A stretch of 64,000 bases of DNA from Serratia surfactantfaciens (GCF_001642805.2 NZ_CP016948.1:3348001-3412000), one strand, 5' to 3'; counted from the first letter of the stretch, positions 8,033-20,243 are shown. Made by a program: numbers and translations. The notes: a model not told the origin generated them from the sequence alone.

Positions 8033-9001
8033 ATGAAAACCGCCTCGTTGAAACACGCGCCCGGCCGCTACGCCGGCCTGGCCCTCGCCGGCCTGCTGCT
8101 GCTGACGCTGCTCTATCTGTTCGTGCGGCACTGGGCGGAGTTCGTGCAGTACTGCATTAACTTCCAGATTTACATGCACCGCTATCTGGTGCTCTATCTG
8201 CTGCAGCAGCGCAACCAGCAATACAGCGGCGGGCTGATGCTGACGCTGGCCAGCTTCGCTTACGGCTTCCTGCACTCCATCGGCCCCGGCCACGGCAAGT
8301 TCGTCATCACGACCTACTTGGCCACCCATCGCCAGCAGTTGAACGCCAGCCGGCTGATCACCCTATTGGGTAGCCTGATGCAAGGTGTCGTTGCCATTGT
8401 GTTCGTGGTGGTGCTGGCGGTGGCGCTTAACCTGTCGATGGGCGATCTCAGCCTCAGCCGTTACTGGGTAGAAAAAGGCAGCGCGTTATTTATCGCCGCC
8501 TTCGGCCTGATGGTCATCCTGCGCGCCGGCGGCTGGCGGTGGCGCCGTTCACCGGTCATCAAAGCGCTGCATCCGGCGGACCATCCGCATACGGCGGCAT
8601 GCGAATGCGGCCACCGACATCAACCCAGCGCGGCCGAACTGACCGGTGGCTGGCGCAACGCCCTGTGGTTGATCGTCTCGATCGGCATTCGTCCGTGCAG
8701 CGGCGCGATCCTGATCCTGGTCTTCGCCAACGCCATCGGCATGTTCACCTGGGGCGTGATCTCCGCCATGAGCATGGCGCTGGGCACCGGGCTGTCGATC
8801 ATGATCCTCGCCACGCTGGTGCACCACGCGCGCGAGCGCTTTCTGACCAGCCAACCCGGCCTGACGGGCTATTATCTGGCACAGGTTTCCCGCATCGCGG
8901 TAATGCTCGGCGGCGTAATTCTTATCCTGTTCGCGCTGGTGCTGTTCAATTCCGTGATCCCGGTCAGCGCTAACGGCGATTTCATCGCCGCCGGTTGTTA
9001 A
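8033..9001 (+). CDS. NicO-family nickel/cobalt transporter
   Basis: The ATG at 8033 is preferred; the upstream in-frame extension is hydrophilic and covers the asr regulatory region. The 322-residue protein has six or seven membrane segments, the family signature SIGPGHGKF, a His/Cys-rich loop between the two halves (HPADHPHTAACECGHRHQP) likely to bind metal, and the second motif GIRPCSGAILIL. It resembles RcnA/NicO permeases that move Ni2+ or Co2+. The usual DUF1007 partner gene is not beside it. Direction and metal cannot be fixed from sequence. Confidence 0.82.
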   Translation: MKTASLKHAPGRYAGLALAGLLLLTLLYLFVRHWAEFVQYCINFQIYMHRYLVLYLLQQRNQQYSGGLMLTLASFAYGFLHSIGPGHGKFVITTYLATHRQQLNASRLITLLGSLMQGVVAIVFVVVLAVALNLSMGDLSLSRYWVEKGSALFIAAFGLMVILRAGGWRWRRSPVIKALHPADHPHTAACECGHRHQPSAAELTGGWRNALWLIVSIGIRPCSGAILILVFANAIGMFTWGVISAMSMALGTGLSIMILATLVHHARERFLTSQPGLTGYYLAQVSRIAVMLGGVILILFALVLFNSVIPVSANGDFIAAGC

Positions 9002-9092
9002 CGCCGGCGAATCGTCGTTTTTTTCCGTGATCGGCCACACAAATCTCAGCATGGTCTACACTTAAAAGACATGTGTCGAAACGGAGAGCCGA

Positions 9093-9401
9093 ATGTTTAA
9101 GAAAGCAGAAAGAACAGAACGCGACATCGATCAGGACGTCACTCTGTTGGCCGATACGCTGGATGAAGTGTTGCGTGAGTCCGGTGACAAGACCAAAGAG
9201 GAACTGAAAGAGCTGCACAGCAAGGCGAAAGGCGTGCTGCGCGACGCAAGGGCGCGGTTCAATGGCTCCACCAGTCTGACACAGCATGCGCGCGACGCGG
9301 TCGATCAAGCCGACAGCTATGTGCGTGACAAACCCTGGCAGGGCGTAGGGATCGGTGCCGCTGTCGGCATCGTGCTCGGCGTGCTGCTGGCCCGGCGTTA
9401 A
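9093..9401 (+). CDS. ygaM: DUF883 tail-anchored protein, YgaM
   Basis: A 102-residue protein with a long amphipathic coiled-coil (residues 10-80) and one C-terminal helix (GIGAAVGIVLGVLLARR) that would anchor it in the inner membrane. It belongs to the ElaB/YqjD/YgaM family, whose members bind ribosomes in stationary phase. The start MF, the segment ARDAVDQADSYVRDKPW and the position just upstream of nrdH favour YgaM over ElaB. GGAGAG precedes the start. Confidence 0.78.
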   Translation: MFKKAERTERDIDQDVTLLADTLDEVLRESGDKTKEELKELHSKAKGVLRDARARFNGSTSLTQHARDAVDQADSYVRDKPWQGVGIGAAVGIVLGVLLARR

Positions 9402-9439
9402 CACCCCTGCAGTCATAAAGATAAAACAGATGTGCGTCT

Positions 9440-9469
9440 GGCCCGCGGAAATCGCGGGCCGTTTAATTT
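9440..9469 (+). terminator. terminator of ygaM
   Basis: GGCCCGCG (9440-9447) pairs with CGCGGGCC (9453-9460), followed by GTTTAATTT. It overlaps the 3' end of the convergent MocR gene. Confidence 0.75.
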
Positions 9470-10893
9470 GCGCGTTTGAACAGCTGCGCCAACCCCTGCA
9501 CCGCCCGCTCTGTCTCTTCTCGCCGGCTGAAATTGGCGAATCCCAACAGTAATCCTTGCCCCGCCGGATGATCGATTTGCCAATCCGACAACGCCTGCGC
9601 CGCCAACCCGTGCTGCCACGCTTGCGCCGCCAACGGCGCATCCGCCAGCCCGTGATGCAACCGAGCCAATAGCTGAATGCCGCCCTGCTGCGGCACCACC
9701 GTCAGCCATGCCCCCAGCTGCCGTTCCAGCGCCTGCGTCAACCACTCGCGCCGCTGGCGGTACACCGGCCGCATGCGTTTCAGGTGGCGGTAGAAATGAC
9801 CTTGGCGGATGAAATCCGCCACGCCGGCCTGCAGCAGCGGCGGGCAGCCGCAGCCGCGCAGCCGGCTGCTGCGCGCGAATACCTCCGTCAGATCGGCGGG
9901 CACCACCAGATAAGCCATGCGCAGCGCCGGGAACAGCGTTTTGCTGAAAGTGCCGGCGTACAGCACCCGTCCCTGAACATCGAGACTTTTCAGCGGCGGC
10001 AGCGGCCGCCCGTGATAGCGAAATTCGCTGTCGTAGTCATCCTCGAGGATCCAGGCCGCACGCTGCTGCGCCCAGTCGAGCAGCGCCATGCGCCGCGCCA
10101 GGCTGAGCGAGACGCCAAGCGGGCTTTGATGAGTCGGCGTCACCACCGCCAGCCGCGCCTCGGGCTCAGTCAGGATACCGGCGGCGACGTCCATGCCCTG
10201 TTCATCCACCGGCACGGCGACCGGCCTCACGCCAGCGGCCCGCAGCAGCGGGCGCGTGACCGGATAACCGGGATCTTCAATCCATACCGAGTCACCGGCG
10301 TGCAACAGCGTCTCCACCACCCAGTCCAACAGCGCCGGGTAGCCGGCGCAGAGGAAAATCTGTTCCGGCCGGCAGCTGATGCCGCGCGACAAATGCAGAT
10401 AATGGGCGATCGCCTCACGCAGTTCAGGCAGGCCGCCGGCCGGCGGCAGCGCCAGGGAAGCCACCGTAGAACCTCGCAGCTGGCGGGCGACAATGCGCTG
10501 CCACAGCGCCCGAGGAAACGCATCCAGTGCCGGCACGCCCAGTTGGAAAGGCTGCAGCATGCCCTGCGGCTGCAGCGGATCGGGCGCCACCGCCGGCAGC
10601 GACGGCGCAGCAGACGCCGCCCCCTGCATGGGTGGCAACTGCGGCGAGACATAGGTGCCCGCCTGCCCCCGGCTCAGCAAGAAACCTTCGGCGATCAGTT
10701 GAGCATAGGCGCTTTCCACCGTGGCACGCGCCACGCCAAGATCGCTCGCCAACCCGCGCACCGAAGGCAGCCGGCTGCCCGCCGCCAGGTTGCCCTGGGC
10801 GATGGCGTCTTTGATTCGCAGATAAATCTGCCGGTACAGCGGCTCGGCGAGCCGGCTGTCCAAACGCAGCGAGGTCAGGAAAGTTGGCATCAT
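9463..10893 (-). CDS. MocR/PdxR-family regulator (GntR HTH fused to aminotransferase)
   Basis: A 476-residue MocR regulator. Residues about 10-80 form a GntR winged helix (LYRQIYLRIKDAIAQGNLAAG, SVRGLASDLGVARATVESAY). Residues about 120-470 form a fold-type I aminotransferase domain with the PLP lysine in YAGTFSKTLFPALR. Such proteins sense PLP adducts. It is divergent from an AhpD-like gene, with an inverted repeat between them. Nothing nearby suggests vitamin B6 synthesis, so the effector pathway is open. Confidence 0.9.
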   Translation of the reverse strand: MMPTFLTSLRLDSRLAEPLYRQIYLRIKDAIAQGNLAAGSRLPSVRGLASDLGVARATVESAYAQLIAEGFLLSRGQAGTYVSPQLPPMQGAASAAPSLPAVAPDPLQPQGMLQPFQLGVPALDAFPRALWQRIVARQLRGSTVASLALPPAGGLPELREAIAHYLHLSRGISCRPEQIFLCAGYPALLDWVVETLLHAGDSVWIEDPGYPVTRPLLRAAGVRPVAVPVDEQGMDVAAGILTEPEARLAVVTPTHQSPLGVSLSLARRMALLDWAQQRAAWILEDDYDSEFRYHGRPLPPLKSLDVQGRVLYAGTFSKTLFPALRMAYLVVPADLTEVFARSSRLRGCGCPPLLQAGVADFIRQGHFYRHLKRMRPVYRQRREWLTQALERQLGAWLTVVPQQGGIQLLARLHHGLADAPLAAQAWQHGLAAQALSDWQIDHPAGQGLLLGFANFSRREETERAVQGLAQLFKRAN

Positions 10894-10913
10894 GGCCCGG
10901 TTAAATAATCATT

Positions 10914-10939
10914 TTATGGCCCTATAGCATAGACCATAA
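10914..10939. promoter_or_regulatory. inverted repeat between MocR gene and AhpD-like gene
   Basis: TTATGG (10914-10919) and CCATAA (10934-10939) enclose CTAT (10922-10925) and ATAG (10929-10932). The nested, slightly asymmetric inverted repeat starts 21 bp upstream of the MocR start and is a good candidate operator. Confidence 0.5.
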
Positions 10940-10988
10940 GGCCGCTAAAGTAGCGTCATGATTTCGTTACTCCCCATTGAGGTTGACC

Positions 10989-11420
10989 ATGATTAAGCAA
11001 CGTTTGAACTACGCCGAGCTGGCGCCCGCCCCGTACAAAAATATGGTGGGCGCGCTGATGGCGCTGGAGAAAGGCGCTCTGGACAAAGCGACCATCGAGT
11101 TGATGTTTATGCGCGTTTCGCAGATCAACGGCTGCGCCTACTGCCTGGACATGCACGGTAAAGCGCTACGCGAAAACGGCTTCAGCCATGCCAAACTCGA
11201 TACGCTGGCGGGCTGGCGCGTCAGCCATGAATTCAGCGCACGTGAGCGCGCGGCTCTGGAATGGGCCGAGTCGGTGACGCTGATCGCCGCCACCGGCGCG
11301 CCGGACAGCGCTTTTGAGGCGCTGAAAGCACACTTCAGCGACGCCGAGATCGCCGATCTGACCTTTGCCATCAGCATCATGAACGCCTTCAACCGACTGG
11401 CCGTCAGCATGCGTCAATAA
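10989..11420 (+). CDS. AhpD-like carboxymuconolactone decarboxylase family protein
   Basis: The start is at ATG 10989, preceded by GAGG, and gives 143 residues. The AhpD-type redox motif is clear: SQINGCAYCLDMHGKAL has CxxC followed three residues later by His, as in peroxidase-type AhpD proteins (TIGR00778-like). Such proteins act as alkylhydroperoxidases or thiol reductants. The divergent MocR gene probably regulates it. The substrate is unknown. Confidence 0.85.
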   Translation: MIKQRLNYAELAPAPYKNMVGALMALEKGALDKATIELMFMRVSQINGCAYCLDMHGKALRENGFSHAKLDTLAGWRVSHEFSARERAALEWAESVTLIAATGAPDSAFEALKAHFSDAEIADLTFAISIMNAFNRLAVSMRQ

Positions 11421-11430
11421 TGCGTTCGCC

Positions 11431-11458
11431 TCCCCCTCTTCTCTGAGAGGGGGAATTT
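11431..11458 (+). terminator. terminator after the AhpD-like gene
   Basis: TCCCCCTCT (11431-11439) pairs with AGAGGGGGA (11446-11454) around a 6-nt loop. A short T-run follows. Confidence 0.6.
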
Positions 11459-11528
11459 CCCACCCGCAAAAAAAATTTTCCCCTCGCCTTCCCAGCCCCG
11501 ACGCGGTCTGCGTATCACCTTACACAAA

Positions 11529-11576
11529 ACACCATATATAGCGCGGTTGATAAAACAAATATCAACATATAGTATT
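11529..11576 (+). promoter_or_regulatory. two NrdR-box-like sites upstream of nrdH
   Basis: The first site, ACACCATATATAGCGC (11529-11544), closely follows the NrdR consensus ACACTATATATAGTGT. A weaker copy, with core ACATATAG, lies exactly 31 bp downstream, three helical turns away. Paired boxes with this spacing are characteristic of NrdR-repressed ribonucleotide reductase operons. The nrdR gene itself is not in the window. Confidence 0.65.
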
Positions 11577-11694
11577 TTATAGGTCAGCCGCAGGGAATGT
11601 CGTTCGGTTGATAACGCCGTCAGAAACGCCAGGAACGATGCTCCGTTATCTGACTTGTCCGCCTTTCCTTCAGTCTAAAAGGTAAATGCGAATC

Positions 11695-11925
11695 ATGAGC
11701 ATTATTATTTACAGTAAGCCGGACTGTGTCCAGTGCAACGCCACCTATCGCGCATTTGATAAGCAGGGGATTGATTATCAGGTGATCGATCTCACCCAGG
11801 ATCAGCAGGCGCTGAACCACGTTAAATCATTAGGTTATCAGCAGGTTCCGGTGATTATCGCCGGTGACGATCACTGGTCCGGTTTCCGTCCGGACAAAAT
11901 CGGCGCGCTGGCGCTCACCTGCTGA
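11695..11925 (+). CDS. nrdH: glutaredoxin-like protein NrdH
   Basis: NrdH is the specific electron donor for the class Ib ribonucleotide reductase. The 76-residue protein starts MSIIIYSKPDCVQCNAT, with the redox CxxC, and ends with the family motif WSGFRPDKI. An ATG three codons upstream (11686) is also possible; 11695 fits the E. coli length and start better, although neither has ideal spacing from AAAAGG (11677-11682). It is the first gene of nrdHIEF, 9 nt before nrdI. Confidence 0.9.
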   Translation: MSIIIYSKPDCVQCNATYRAFDKQGIDYQVIDLTQDQQALNHVKSLGYQQVPVIIAGDDHWSGFRPDKIGALALTC

Positions 11926-11934
11926 GGCCCGCCG

Positions 11935-12320
11935 ATGAATCCGCTGGTCTATTTCTCCAGCAGCTCGGAGAACACCCATCGATTCGTTGAGAAACTGGGC
12001 CTGCCGGCGATCCGCATTCCGATCGCCGGCGCCCGCAGCAAATTGCTGATGGAACAACCCTATATCTTGATCGTGCCCAGCTATGGCGGCGGCAGCGCCG
12101 TCGGCGCGGTGCCGATCCAGGTGATCCGCTTTCTCAACGTTCCGCAAAACCGTTCCTACCTGCGCGGCGTCATCGCCGCCGGGAACACTAACTTCGGCGC
12201 GGCATACGGCATCGCCGGCGACATCATCGCCAAAAAATGCCAGGTGCCTTTTTTGTACCGCTTCGAGCTGCTCGGCACCTCGCAAGACGTTGAAAACGTT
12301 CGACAGGGAGTAACCGCATT

Positions 12321-12339
<19 letters not shown>
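11935..12339 (+). CDS. nrdI: flavodoxin-like NrdI
   Basis: NrdI supplies the oxidant that builds the dimanganese-tyrosyl cofactor of NrdF. The 134-residue sequence begins [20 protein letters not shown], with the FMN phosphate-binding loop SSSSENT. It has the flavin loops PSYGGGS and [10 protein letters not shown] typical of the family. The gene overlaps the start of nrdE by 19 nt, indicating coupled translation. Confidence 0.93.
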
Positions 12340-15445
<3,106 letters not shown>

Positions 15446-15506
15446 GGCTGGCTGACTCTATCAGGAAACGCCGCTAGCGGGGGTGCGGTGTGTTATCCCC
15501 GCTCAA

Positions 15507-15710
15507 CTATTTGTTTTTATTTAAATCATCACGCAGCTCAAGCCGCCGCCAGATGGCGCGTTTCTCCGCGTCGCTGGCGGTCGGCCAGGCGGCGATCTCC
15601 GCCCGCGTGCGCCGGCATCCCCGGCACTGCTGCGTCTCATCATCAAGCCGACACAGGCTGACGCAGGGCGACCTGACGCCGAGATGAGAGTGCTGATTGT
15701 TGCCCGCCAT
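15507..15710 (-). CDS. DUF1289 small cysteine-rich protein
   Basis: A 67-residue protein with four cysteines in the DUF1289 pattern (SPCVSLCRLDDETQQCRGCRR), probably a metal-binding knuckle. It is similar to E. coli YdhL-type proteins. The function is unknown. It is convergent with nrdF. Confidence 0.8.
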   Translation of the reverse strand: MAGNNQHSHLGVRSPCVSLCRLDDETQQCRGCRRTRAEIAAWPTASDAEKRAIWRRLELRDDLNKNK

Positions 15711-15774
15711 AAACCGCCCTTGATGTGATGTGTGCCGCCACAGGATACCCGATCCGGCGGCGGCGCGCCGTCAA

Positions 15775-16515
15775 TCAGATGATGCCGCCGTTGGCGCGCA
15801 GGGTTTGGCCATTGATCCAGCCGCCGTCGGCCCCCGCGAGAAAGGCCACCGCCGCCGCGATGTCTTCCGGCGAGCCCAGGCGTTCCAGCGGCGCCATCTT
15901 CGCCAGCCGCTCGATAAGCTCCGGGGTTTTGCCGTCGAGGAACAAGCCGGTGGCGGTCGGCCCCGGCGCGACGGCGTTCACCGTGATATTGCGGCCGCGC
16001 AGCTCTTTCGCCAGCACGCTGGTCAACGCCTCGATTGCCGCCTTACTGGCGGCATACATGCCGTAACCCGGCTGCAGCAACCCCACCACGCTGGAGGAAA
16101 AGTTGATGATGCGACCGTTGTCGCGCAGGCGCTTCGCCGCCTCGCGCATCGTGTTGAAACTGCCTTTCAGGTTGATGTCGAGCAGGCGATTCACCTCTTC
16201 ATCCCCCATGTCCGCTATCGGCGCCAGCGCGATCACCCCGGCGTTATTGACCAGGACATCGACGCCGCCAAACGCCTGTTCGGCGCTGTCGAACAGCCGG
16301 GCGACCGCAGCCGCATCGCTGACGTCGGCCTTGACGCTCAAGGCGCGGCCGCCGCGCTGTTCTATCTTGCGCGCCAGCTCGTCGGCCGGTGCCGGGTTGC
16401 CCGAATAGTTGATGACGACGGTAAAGCCGTCGGCGGCCAAGCGCTCGGCGATAGCGGCGCCGATGCCGCGCGATGCGCCGGTAACGATGGCGACAGGAGG
16501 CGTTTTCTGGTTCAT
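15775..16515 (-). CDS. short-chain dehydrogenase/reductase (SDR)
   Basis: A classical SDR oxidoreductase of 246 residues. The start at MNQKTPPVAIVTGASRGIGA has AAGGAT eight bases upstream; the longer open frame is unsupported. It shows the cofactor motif TGASRGIG, NNAG, the catalytic serine region FSSSVVG, and YAASK (catalytic Tyr and Lys). The pattern resembles 3-oxoacyl-ACP reductase-like SDRs active on small carbonyls; the substrate is unknown. Confidence 0.9.
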   Translation of the reverse strand: MNQKTPPVAIVTGASRGIGAAIAERLAADGFTVVINYSGNPAPADELARKIEQRGGRALSVKADVSDAAAVARLFDSAEQAFGGVDVLVNNAGVIALAPIADMGDEEVNRLLDINLKGSFNTMREAAKRLRDNGRIINFSSSVVGLLQPGYGMYAASKAAIEALTSVLAKELRGRNITVNAVAPGPTATGLFLDGKTPELIERLAKMAPLERLGSPEDIAAAVAFLAGADGGWINGQTLRANGGII

Positions 16516-16668
16516 CGGGAGATCCTTAAAGAAAGCAACGGGCAGAGCGTTCATCATGCACTGTTTATCACGGCGAATCAGCCCTGATTCTCTGGCATCA
16601 TAATCCCAAATTATCGAACAATGCCGCTGGGCTCTGTTCGATGGCCGCCCGTTGGGCGGCCATGTCCA

Positions 16669-17613
16669 TTACAGCGCGCCGTAGTTCAGCGGCACCCAGG
16701 TATAGCCTTCACCCTGGCGGTTCAGGTAACCCAATCCCGGGAACGACAGGTGTGCGCCACCGACCAGCTCGCTCTGCCGTGCACTGTCGCTGAACACCCG
16801 CAGCCGCTGGGCGACCGCCGCCTTGGCGTCGCTATCAAAGCCGATCGCCACCTTCGGATGCGGCATCTGCACCGCCGCTACGTGGATCAGATCCCCCAAC
16901 AGCAGCAGCTTTTTACCCTGACTCGTCACCTGATAGACGCTGTGGCCCGGCGTATGTCCATGGGCGGCAAAGGCGGCAATGCCCGGCGAAAGTTCACCGT
17001 CGCCGTTGAACGGCTTAAAATGGCCGGCCGTCTGGTAAGGTTTGATCGCCGCCTGGGCTCTTTCGAAGTTGCTTTTGCTCTCCGCATTAGCCTGTTTCAG
17101 CCGCTCGGCGCTTAGCCAGAAGTCCGCATCCTGGCTGGCGGCGCGCACCACCGCATTGGGGAATACCGCCTTGCCATCGCGCGTCAGACCGCCAAGATGG
17201 TCCGGGTGCATATGGGTCAGGTAGATCTCATCCACCTGTTCCGGCTGGTAGCCCGCCGCGCGCAGGTTATCCACCAGCTTGCCCAGCCCGCCGCCCAGCA
17301 GTTGGCCGGCACCGCTGTCGATCATCACCAGCTTGTCGCCGGTATTGATCAGATAGGCATTGACCGAGGTGACCACCGGCAGGCTTTGATGCTGCTCGGC
17401 TAACCCGGCGGCGATCTGCTGCGGCGTGCTGTTCAGCAACAGTTTGTCCGCCGGCAGGCGAATGATGCCGTCAGACAATGCGGTCACTTCAAAACCGCCC
17501 AACATGATGCGGTAGAATCCCGGCGTCGGGGTTTTGGCCTGCGGCGCGGCGGCCCCGGCCTGTAATGACATAACGGCCAGCGCCGCCCCCAGCAGACAAC
17601 GTTTCCAGAACAT
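16669..17613 (-). CDS. periplasmic MBL-fold metallohydrolase
   Basis: A 314-residue protein with a signal peptide (MFWKRCLLGAALAVMSLQAGA) and the metallo-beta-lactamase signature THMHPDHLGG. Further metal ligands are likely in HGHTPGHS, GDLIH and GGAHLSFPGLG. It resembles YtnP/AHL-lactonase-like secreted hydrolases; lactonase or beta-lactam activity cannot be told from the motif. The start has AAGGAG 7 nt upstream. Confidence 0.87.
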   Translation of the reverse strand: MFWKRCLLGAALAVMSLQAGAAAPQAKTPTPGFYRIMLGGFEVTALSDGIIRLPADKLLLNSTPQQIAAGLAEQHQSLPVVTSVNAYLINTGDKLVMIDSGAGQLLGGGLGKLVDNLRAAGYQPEQVDEIYLTHMHPDHLGGLTRDGKAVFPNAVVRAASQDADFWLSAERLKQANAESKSNFERAQAAIKPYQTAGHFKPFNGDGELSPGIAAFAAHGHTPGHSVYQVTSQGKKLLLLGDLIHVAAVQMPHPKVAIGFDSDAKAAVAQRLRVFSDSARQSELVGGAHLSFPGLGYLNRQGEGYTWVPLNYGAL

Positions 17614-17819
17614 GATGACTCCTTGCGAGAATTGAACAGCGCTAAGTATTGACGCAAAAAGCCCGATGCGCCTGTTTAATAAATGCCTTTGATAAATATA
17701 TAAATAATATATTTACTGTGAATAATTTTGTTTGTTAATTCACACAACCCCAATCAATATTTTCTCGCTCGCCACTTGGTTATTTTCCTTACTCCCTAAA
17801 CCACGAGTAAGGAAATAAC

Positions 17820-18791
17820 ATGAGCTATCAATTCGAAAACCTGGTCTTTGAAGGCGGCGGCGTAAAAGGCATCGCCTATGGCGGCGCGCTGGAGCTGCTG
17901 GAAGCCAAAGGCATCATGCCGCAGATCAAGCAAACCTCCGGTGCCTCGGCGGGCGCCATCGCCGCGCTGCTGGTCGGCCTGGGCTGCAGCTCGGCAGACG
18001 TAACCAAAATTCTGTCGGCGATGGATTTTAAAAAATTCCTCGATTATAACGGCGGCTTTTTCGGCACGATCCAGGACGCCTATCGGCTGTTCAATCAATA
18101 CGGCATCGCACCCGGCGATTATTTCTATCAATGGTCGCGCGATATTATCAAGCAATATACCGGCAACCCGGATATTACTTTCGAGCAGTTCGAAGCGATG
18201 AAGGCGGCGAAAGGGTTCAAGTCAATTTACTTTATCGGCGCCAACCTCAACAGCGGTCAGCGCGAGGTCTATTCTCACCGCACCACGCCGCGCATGAAAG
18301 TGGCGGACGGCCTGCGCATTTCGATGTCGTTCCCGTTCGCCTTCGTGGCAAAGAACAATACCCTGGGCGATCTGTGCATGGACGGCGGCATGATCGACAA
18401 CTATCCGGTGCGGCTATTCGATTATGACTTCTCCGCCACGCCACCTTACATCGACAGCTCCAGCCAGCGCATCAACACCCGCACGCTGGGCCTTCGCCTG
18501 GATTCCGCCAGCGAAATCGCCCAGGCCGCCGGCCAGGCAGGCCCGCGCACGCCGGTCAACAACCTGTTTGATTTCACCCTGGCGGTGGCCAACGTGATGC
18601 TGGACATCCAAACCAAGGTGCATCTGGACAGCGATGACTGGAAACGCACCGTGTATGTCGACACGCTCGACGTCGGCACGCTGGAGTTCGGCATCAGCGA
18701 GGAGAAAAAACGCGCGCTGATCGAATCCGGCCGTCGCGGCGTAGAGCGCTACTTCGCCTGGTATGACGCCGCCATGAAGCAAGCGGCATAA
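17820..18791 (+). CDS. patatin-like phospholipase
   Basis: A 323-residue protein with the full patatin catalytic set. The oxyanion loop is EGGGVKGIAYGG (residues about 11-22), the serine elbow is SGASAGA (about 40-46), and the aspartate lies in DGGMIDNYP. Patatins are Ser-Asp dyad acyl hydrolases that cleave phospholipids; related bacterial proteins can be cytosolic or effectors. No signal peptide is seen. It is preceded by GTAAGGA. A hairpin following it serves the convergent citS gene. Confidence 0.9.
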   Translation: MSYQFENLVFEGGGVKGIAYGGALELLEAKGIMPQIKQTSGASAGAIAALLVGLGCSSADVTKILSAMDFKKFLDYNGGFFGTIQDAYRLFNQYGIAPGDYFYQWSRDIIKQYTGNPDITFEQFEAMKAAKGFKSIYFIGANLNSGQREVYSHRTTPRMKVADGLRISMSFPFAFVAKNNTLGDLCMDGGMIDNYPVRLFDYDFSATPPYIDSSSQRINTRTLGLRLDSASEIAQAAGQAGPRTPVNNLFDFTLAVANVMLDIQTKVHLDSDDWKRTVYVDTLDVGTLEFGISEEKKRALIESGRRGVERYFAWYDAAMKQAA

Positions 18792-18831
18792 CCGGTGCTT
18801 TCCCGCCTGCGCGGCCGGCCGGCGCGCGGGC

Positions 18832-18856
18832 AAAAAAATCCCCGCGGGGGCGGGGA
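18832..18856 (-). terminator. terminator of citS
   Basis: On the minus strand TCCCCGC and GCGGGGA form a 7-bp stem around CCCC, directly followed by seven T. This is a strong factor-independent terminator. Confidence 0.85.
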
Positions 18857-18887
18857 AAGGCAAAGTAATGCTAAGGATTTATAGGAG

Positions 18888-20243
18888 TTATACGAAGAAC
18901 TTGGCCAACACCAGCAGCGACAGCGAGACGTTGATAGCGCCGCCGATACGGGTTGCGATCTGGGCGAACGGCATCAGCGACATGCGGTTGCCGGCGGTGA
19001 GGATCGCGACGTCGCCGGTGCCGCCCTGCCCACTCTGGCAGCAGGAGACGATCGCCACGTCGATAGGGTGCATACCGATTTTCTTACCGACGAAGAAACC
19101 GGTCGCCACCAGCGCGCTGACGGTCGTGACGATCACGATCAGGTTCTGTACGGTAAACGCGTCCACCAGCTCTTGCCATGGCGTGATGGCCACCCCGACG
19201 GCGAACAGGATCGGATAAGTCACGGCGGTGCGGAAGAATTTGTACACCACCTGCGAACCTTCCTGAATGCGCGGCGATACCCCGTGCGCCAGTTTCACCG
19301 CCACGGCGGCGAACAGCATGCCCACCGGCGCCGGCAGGCCGATCAGACGGTGCAGCAGCATGCCCACCATATACAGCAGAATGGCCAGCAGCGCGCCGCA
19401 GGCGATAGTGCTGACATCAACCTTGCCGCTGATTTTTTCCACCGCGTTCATGTCGCCGTCGCCCTGCTTGCTCGGCATCAGGCTGCCTTCGCCGGTCAGA
19501 TGCGGATAACGCTTGCCCAGTTGATTGAGCAGGCCGGCGATGACGATGGCGGTCAGGCTGCCGAGCATCACGATCGGCAGAATGCGCCCCAACGCCACGC
19601 CTTGCTCCATGTGCAGGATCGCCGCGTAGCCCATCGACAACGGAATCGCCCCTTCACCGACGCCACCGGCCATGATCGGCAGGATCAGGAAGAAGAAGAT
19701 CTGGAACGGCTCCAGGCCCAGCGCCATGCCGACGCCCATCCCCACCAGCATGCCGACGATCTCGCCGCACAGCATCGGAATGAAGATGCGCAGGAAGCCC
19801 TGGATCAACACCTGGCGGTTCATGCTCATGATGCTGCCGACGATGATGCAGCAGATGTAGAGATAAAGAATGTTGGTCGATTTGTAGAACTTGGTGGTCG
19901 ATTCCACCACCACGTCCGGCAACAGGCCATAGTGCACCAGCGCGGAAGGAATGAAGGTGGCGCAGATCGCCGCCGCGCCCATTTTGCCGATCAGCGGCAG
20001 GCGCTTGCCGAATTCGCCGCAGGCGAAACCGAAGAACGCCAGCGTGGCCACCATCACCACGATGTCGCTCGGCAGCTTGCCTTCCAGGCAGTCGAGCAGA
20101 ATCAATACGCCGGCCAGAATAAAGAACGGTAACGGAATGATCCCTACTTTATAATTGTCCAGTATCCGCCACCATTTTTCACGCAGAGGAATATCGGCGG
20201 TCTTGTCTTTGGCTACGAGGTAAGAATCATCTGTTGTGCTCAT
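18888..20243 (-). CDS. citS: 2-hydroxycarboxylate transporter, CitS-type citrate/sodium symporter
   Basis: A 451-residue membrane protein of the 2-hydroxycarboxylate transporter family. It carries the two diagnostic glycine-rich reentrant loops, MAGGVGEGAIPLS and CQSGQGGTGDVAIL. Length and motifs fit Klebsiella CitS (about 446 residues), which imports citrate with Na+. Divergent citAB supports citrate as substrate, although family members also take malate. No citrate lyase or oxaloacetate decarboxylase genes are adjacent. Confidence 0.87.
   Translation of the reverse strand: MSTTDDSYLVAKDKTADIPLREKWWRILDNYKVGIIPLPFFILAGVLILLDCLEGKLPSDIVVMVATLAFFGFACGEFGKRLPLIGKMGAAAICATFIPSALVHYGLLPDVVVESTTKFYKSTNILYLYICCIIVGSIMSMNRQVLIQGFLRIFIPMLCGEIVGMLVGMGVGMALGLEPFQIFFFLILPIMAGGVGEGAIPLSMGYAAILHMEQGVALGRILPIVMLGSLTAIVIAGLLNQLGKRYPHLTGEGSLMPSKQGDGDMNAVEKISGKVDVSTIACGALLAILLYMVGMLLHRLIGLPAPVGMLFAAVAVKLAHGVSPRIQEGSQVVYKFFRTAVTYPILFAVGVAITPWQELVDAFTVQNLIVIVTTVSALVATGFFVGKKIGMHPIDVAIVSCCQSGQGGTGDVAILTAGNRMSLMPFAQIATRIGGAINVSLSLLVLAKFFV

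Noticed and set aside
9093..9401. Naming the DUF883 gene elaB
   Set aside because: The C-terminal anchor resembles ElaB, but the N-terminus, the ARDAV...ADSYVR segment and the position next to nrdH fit YgaM better.
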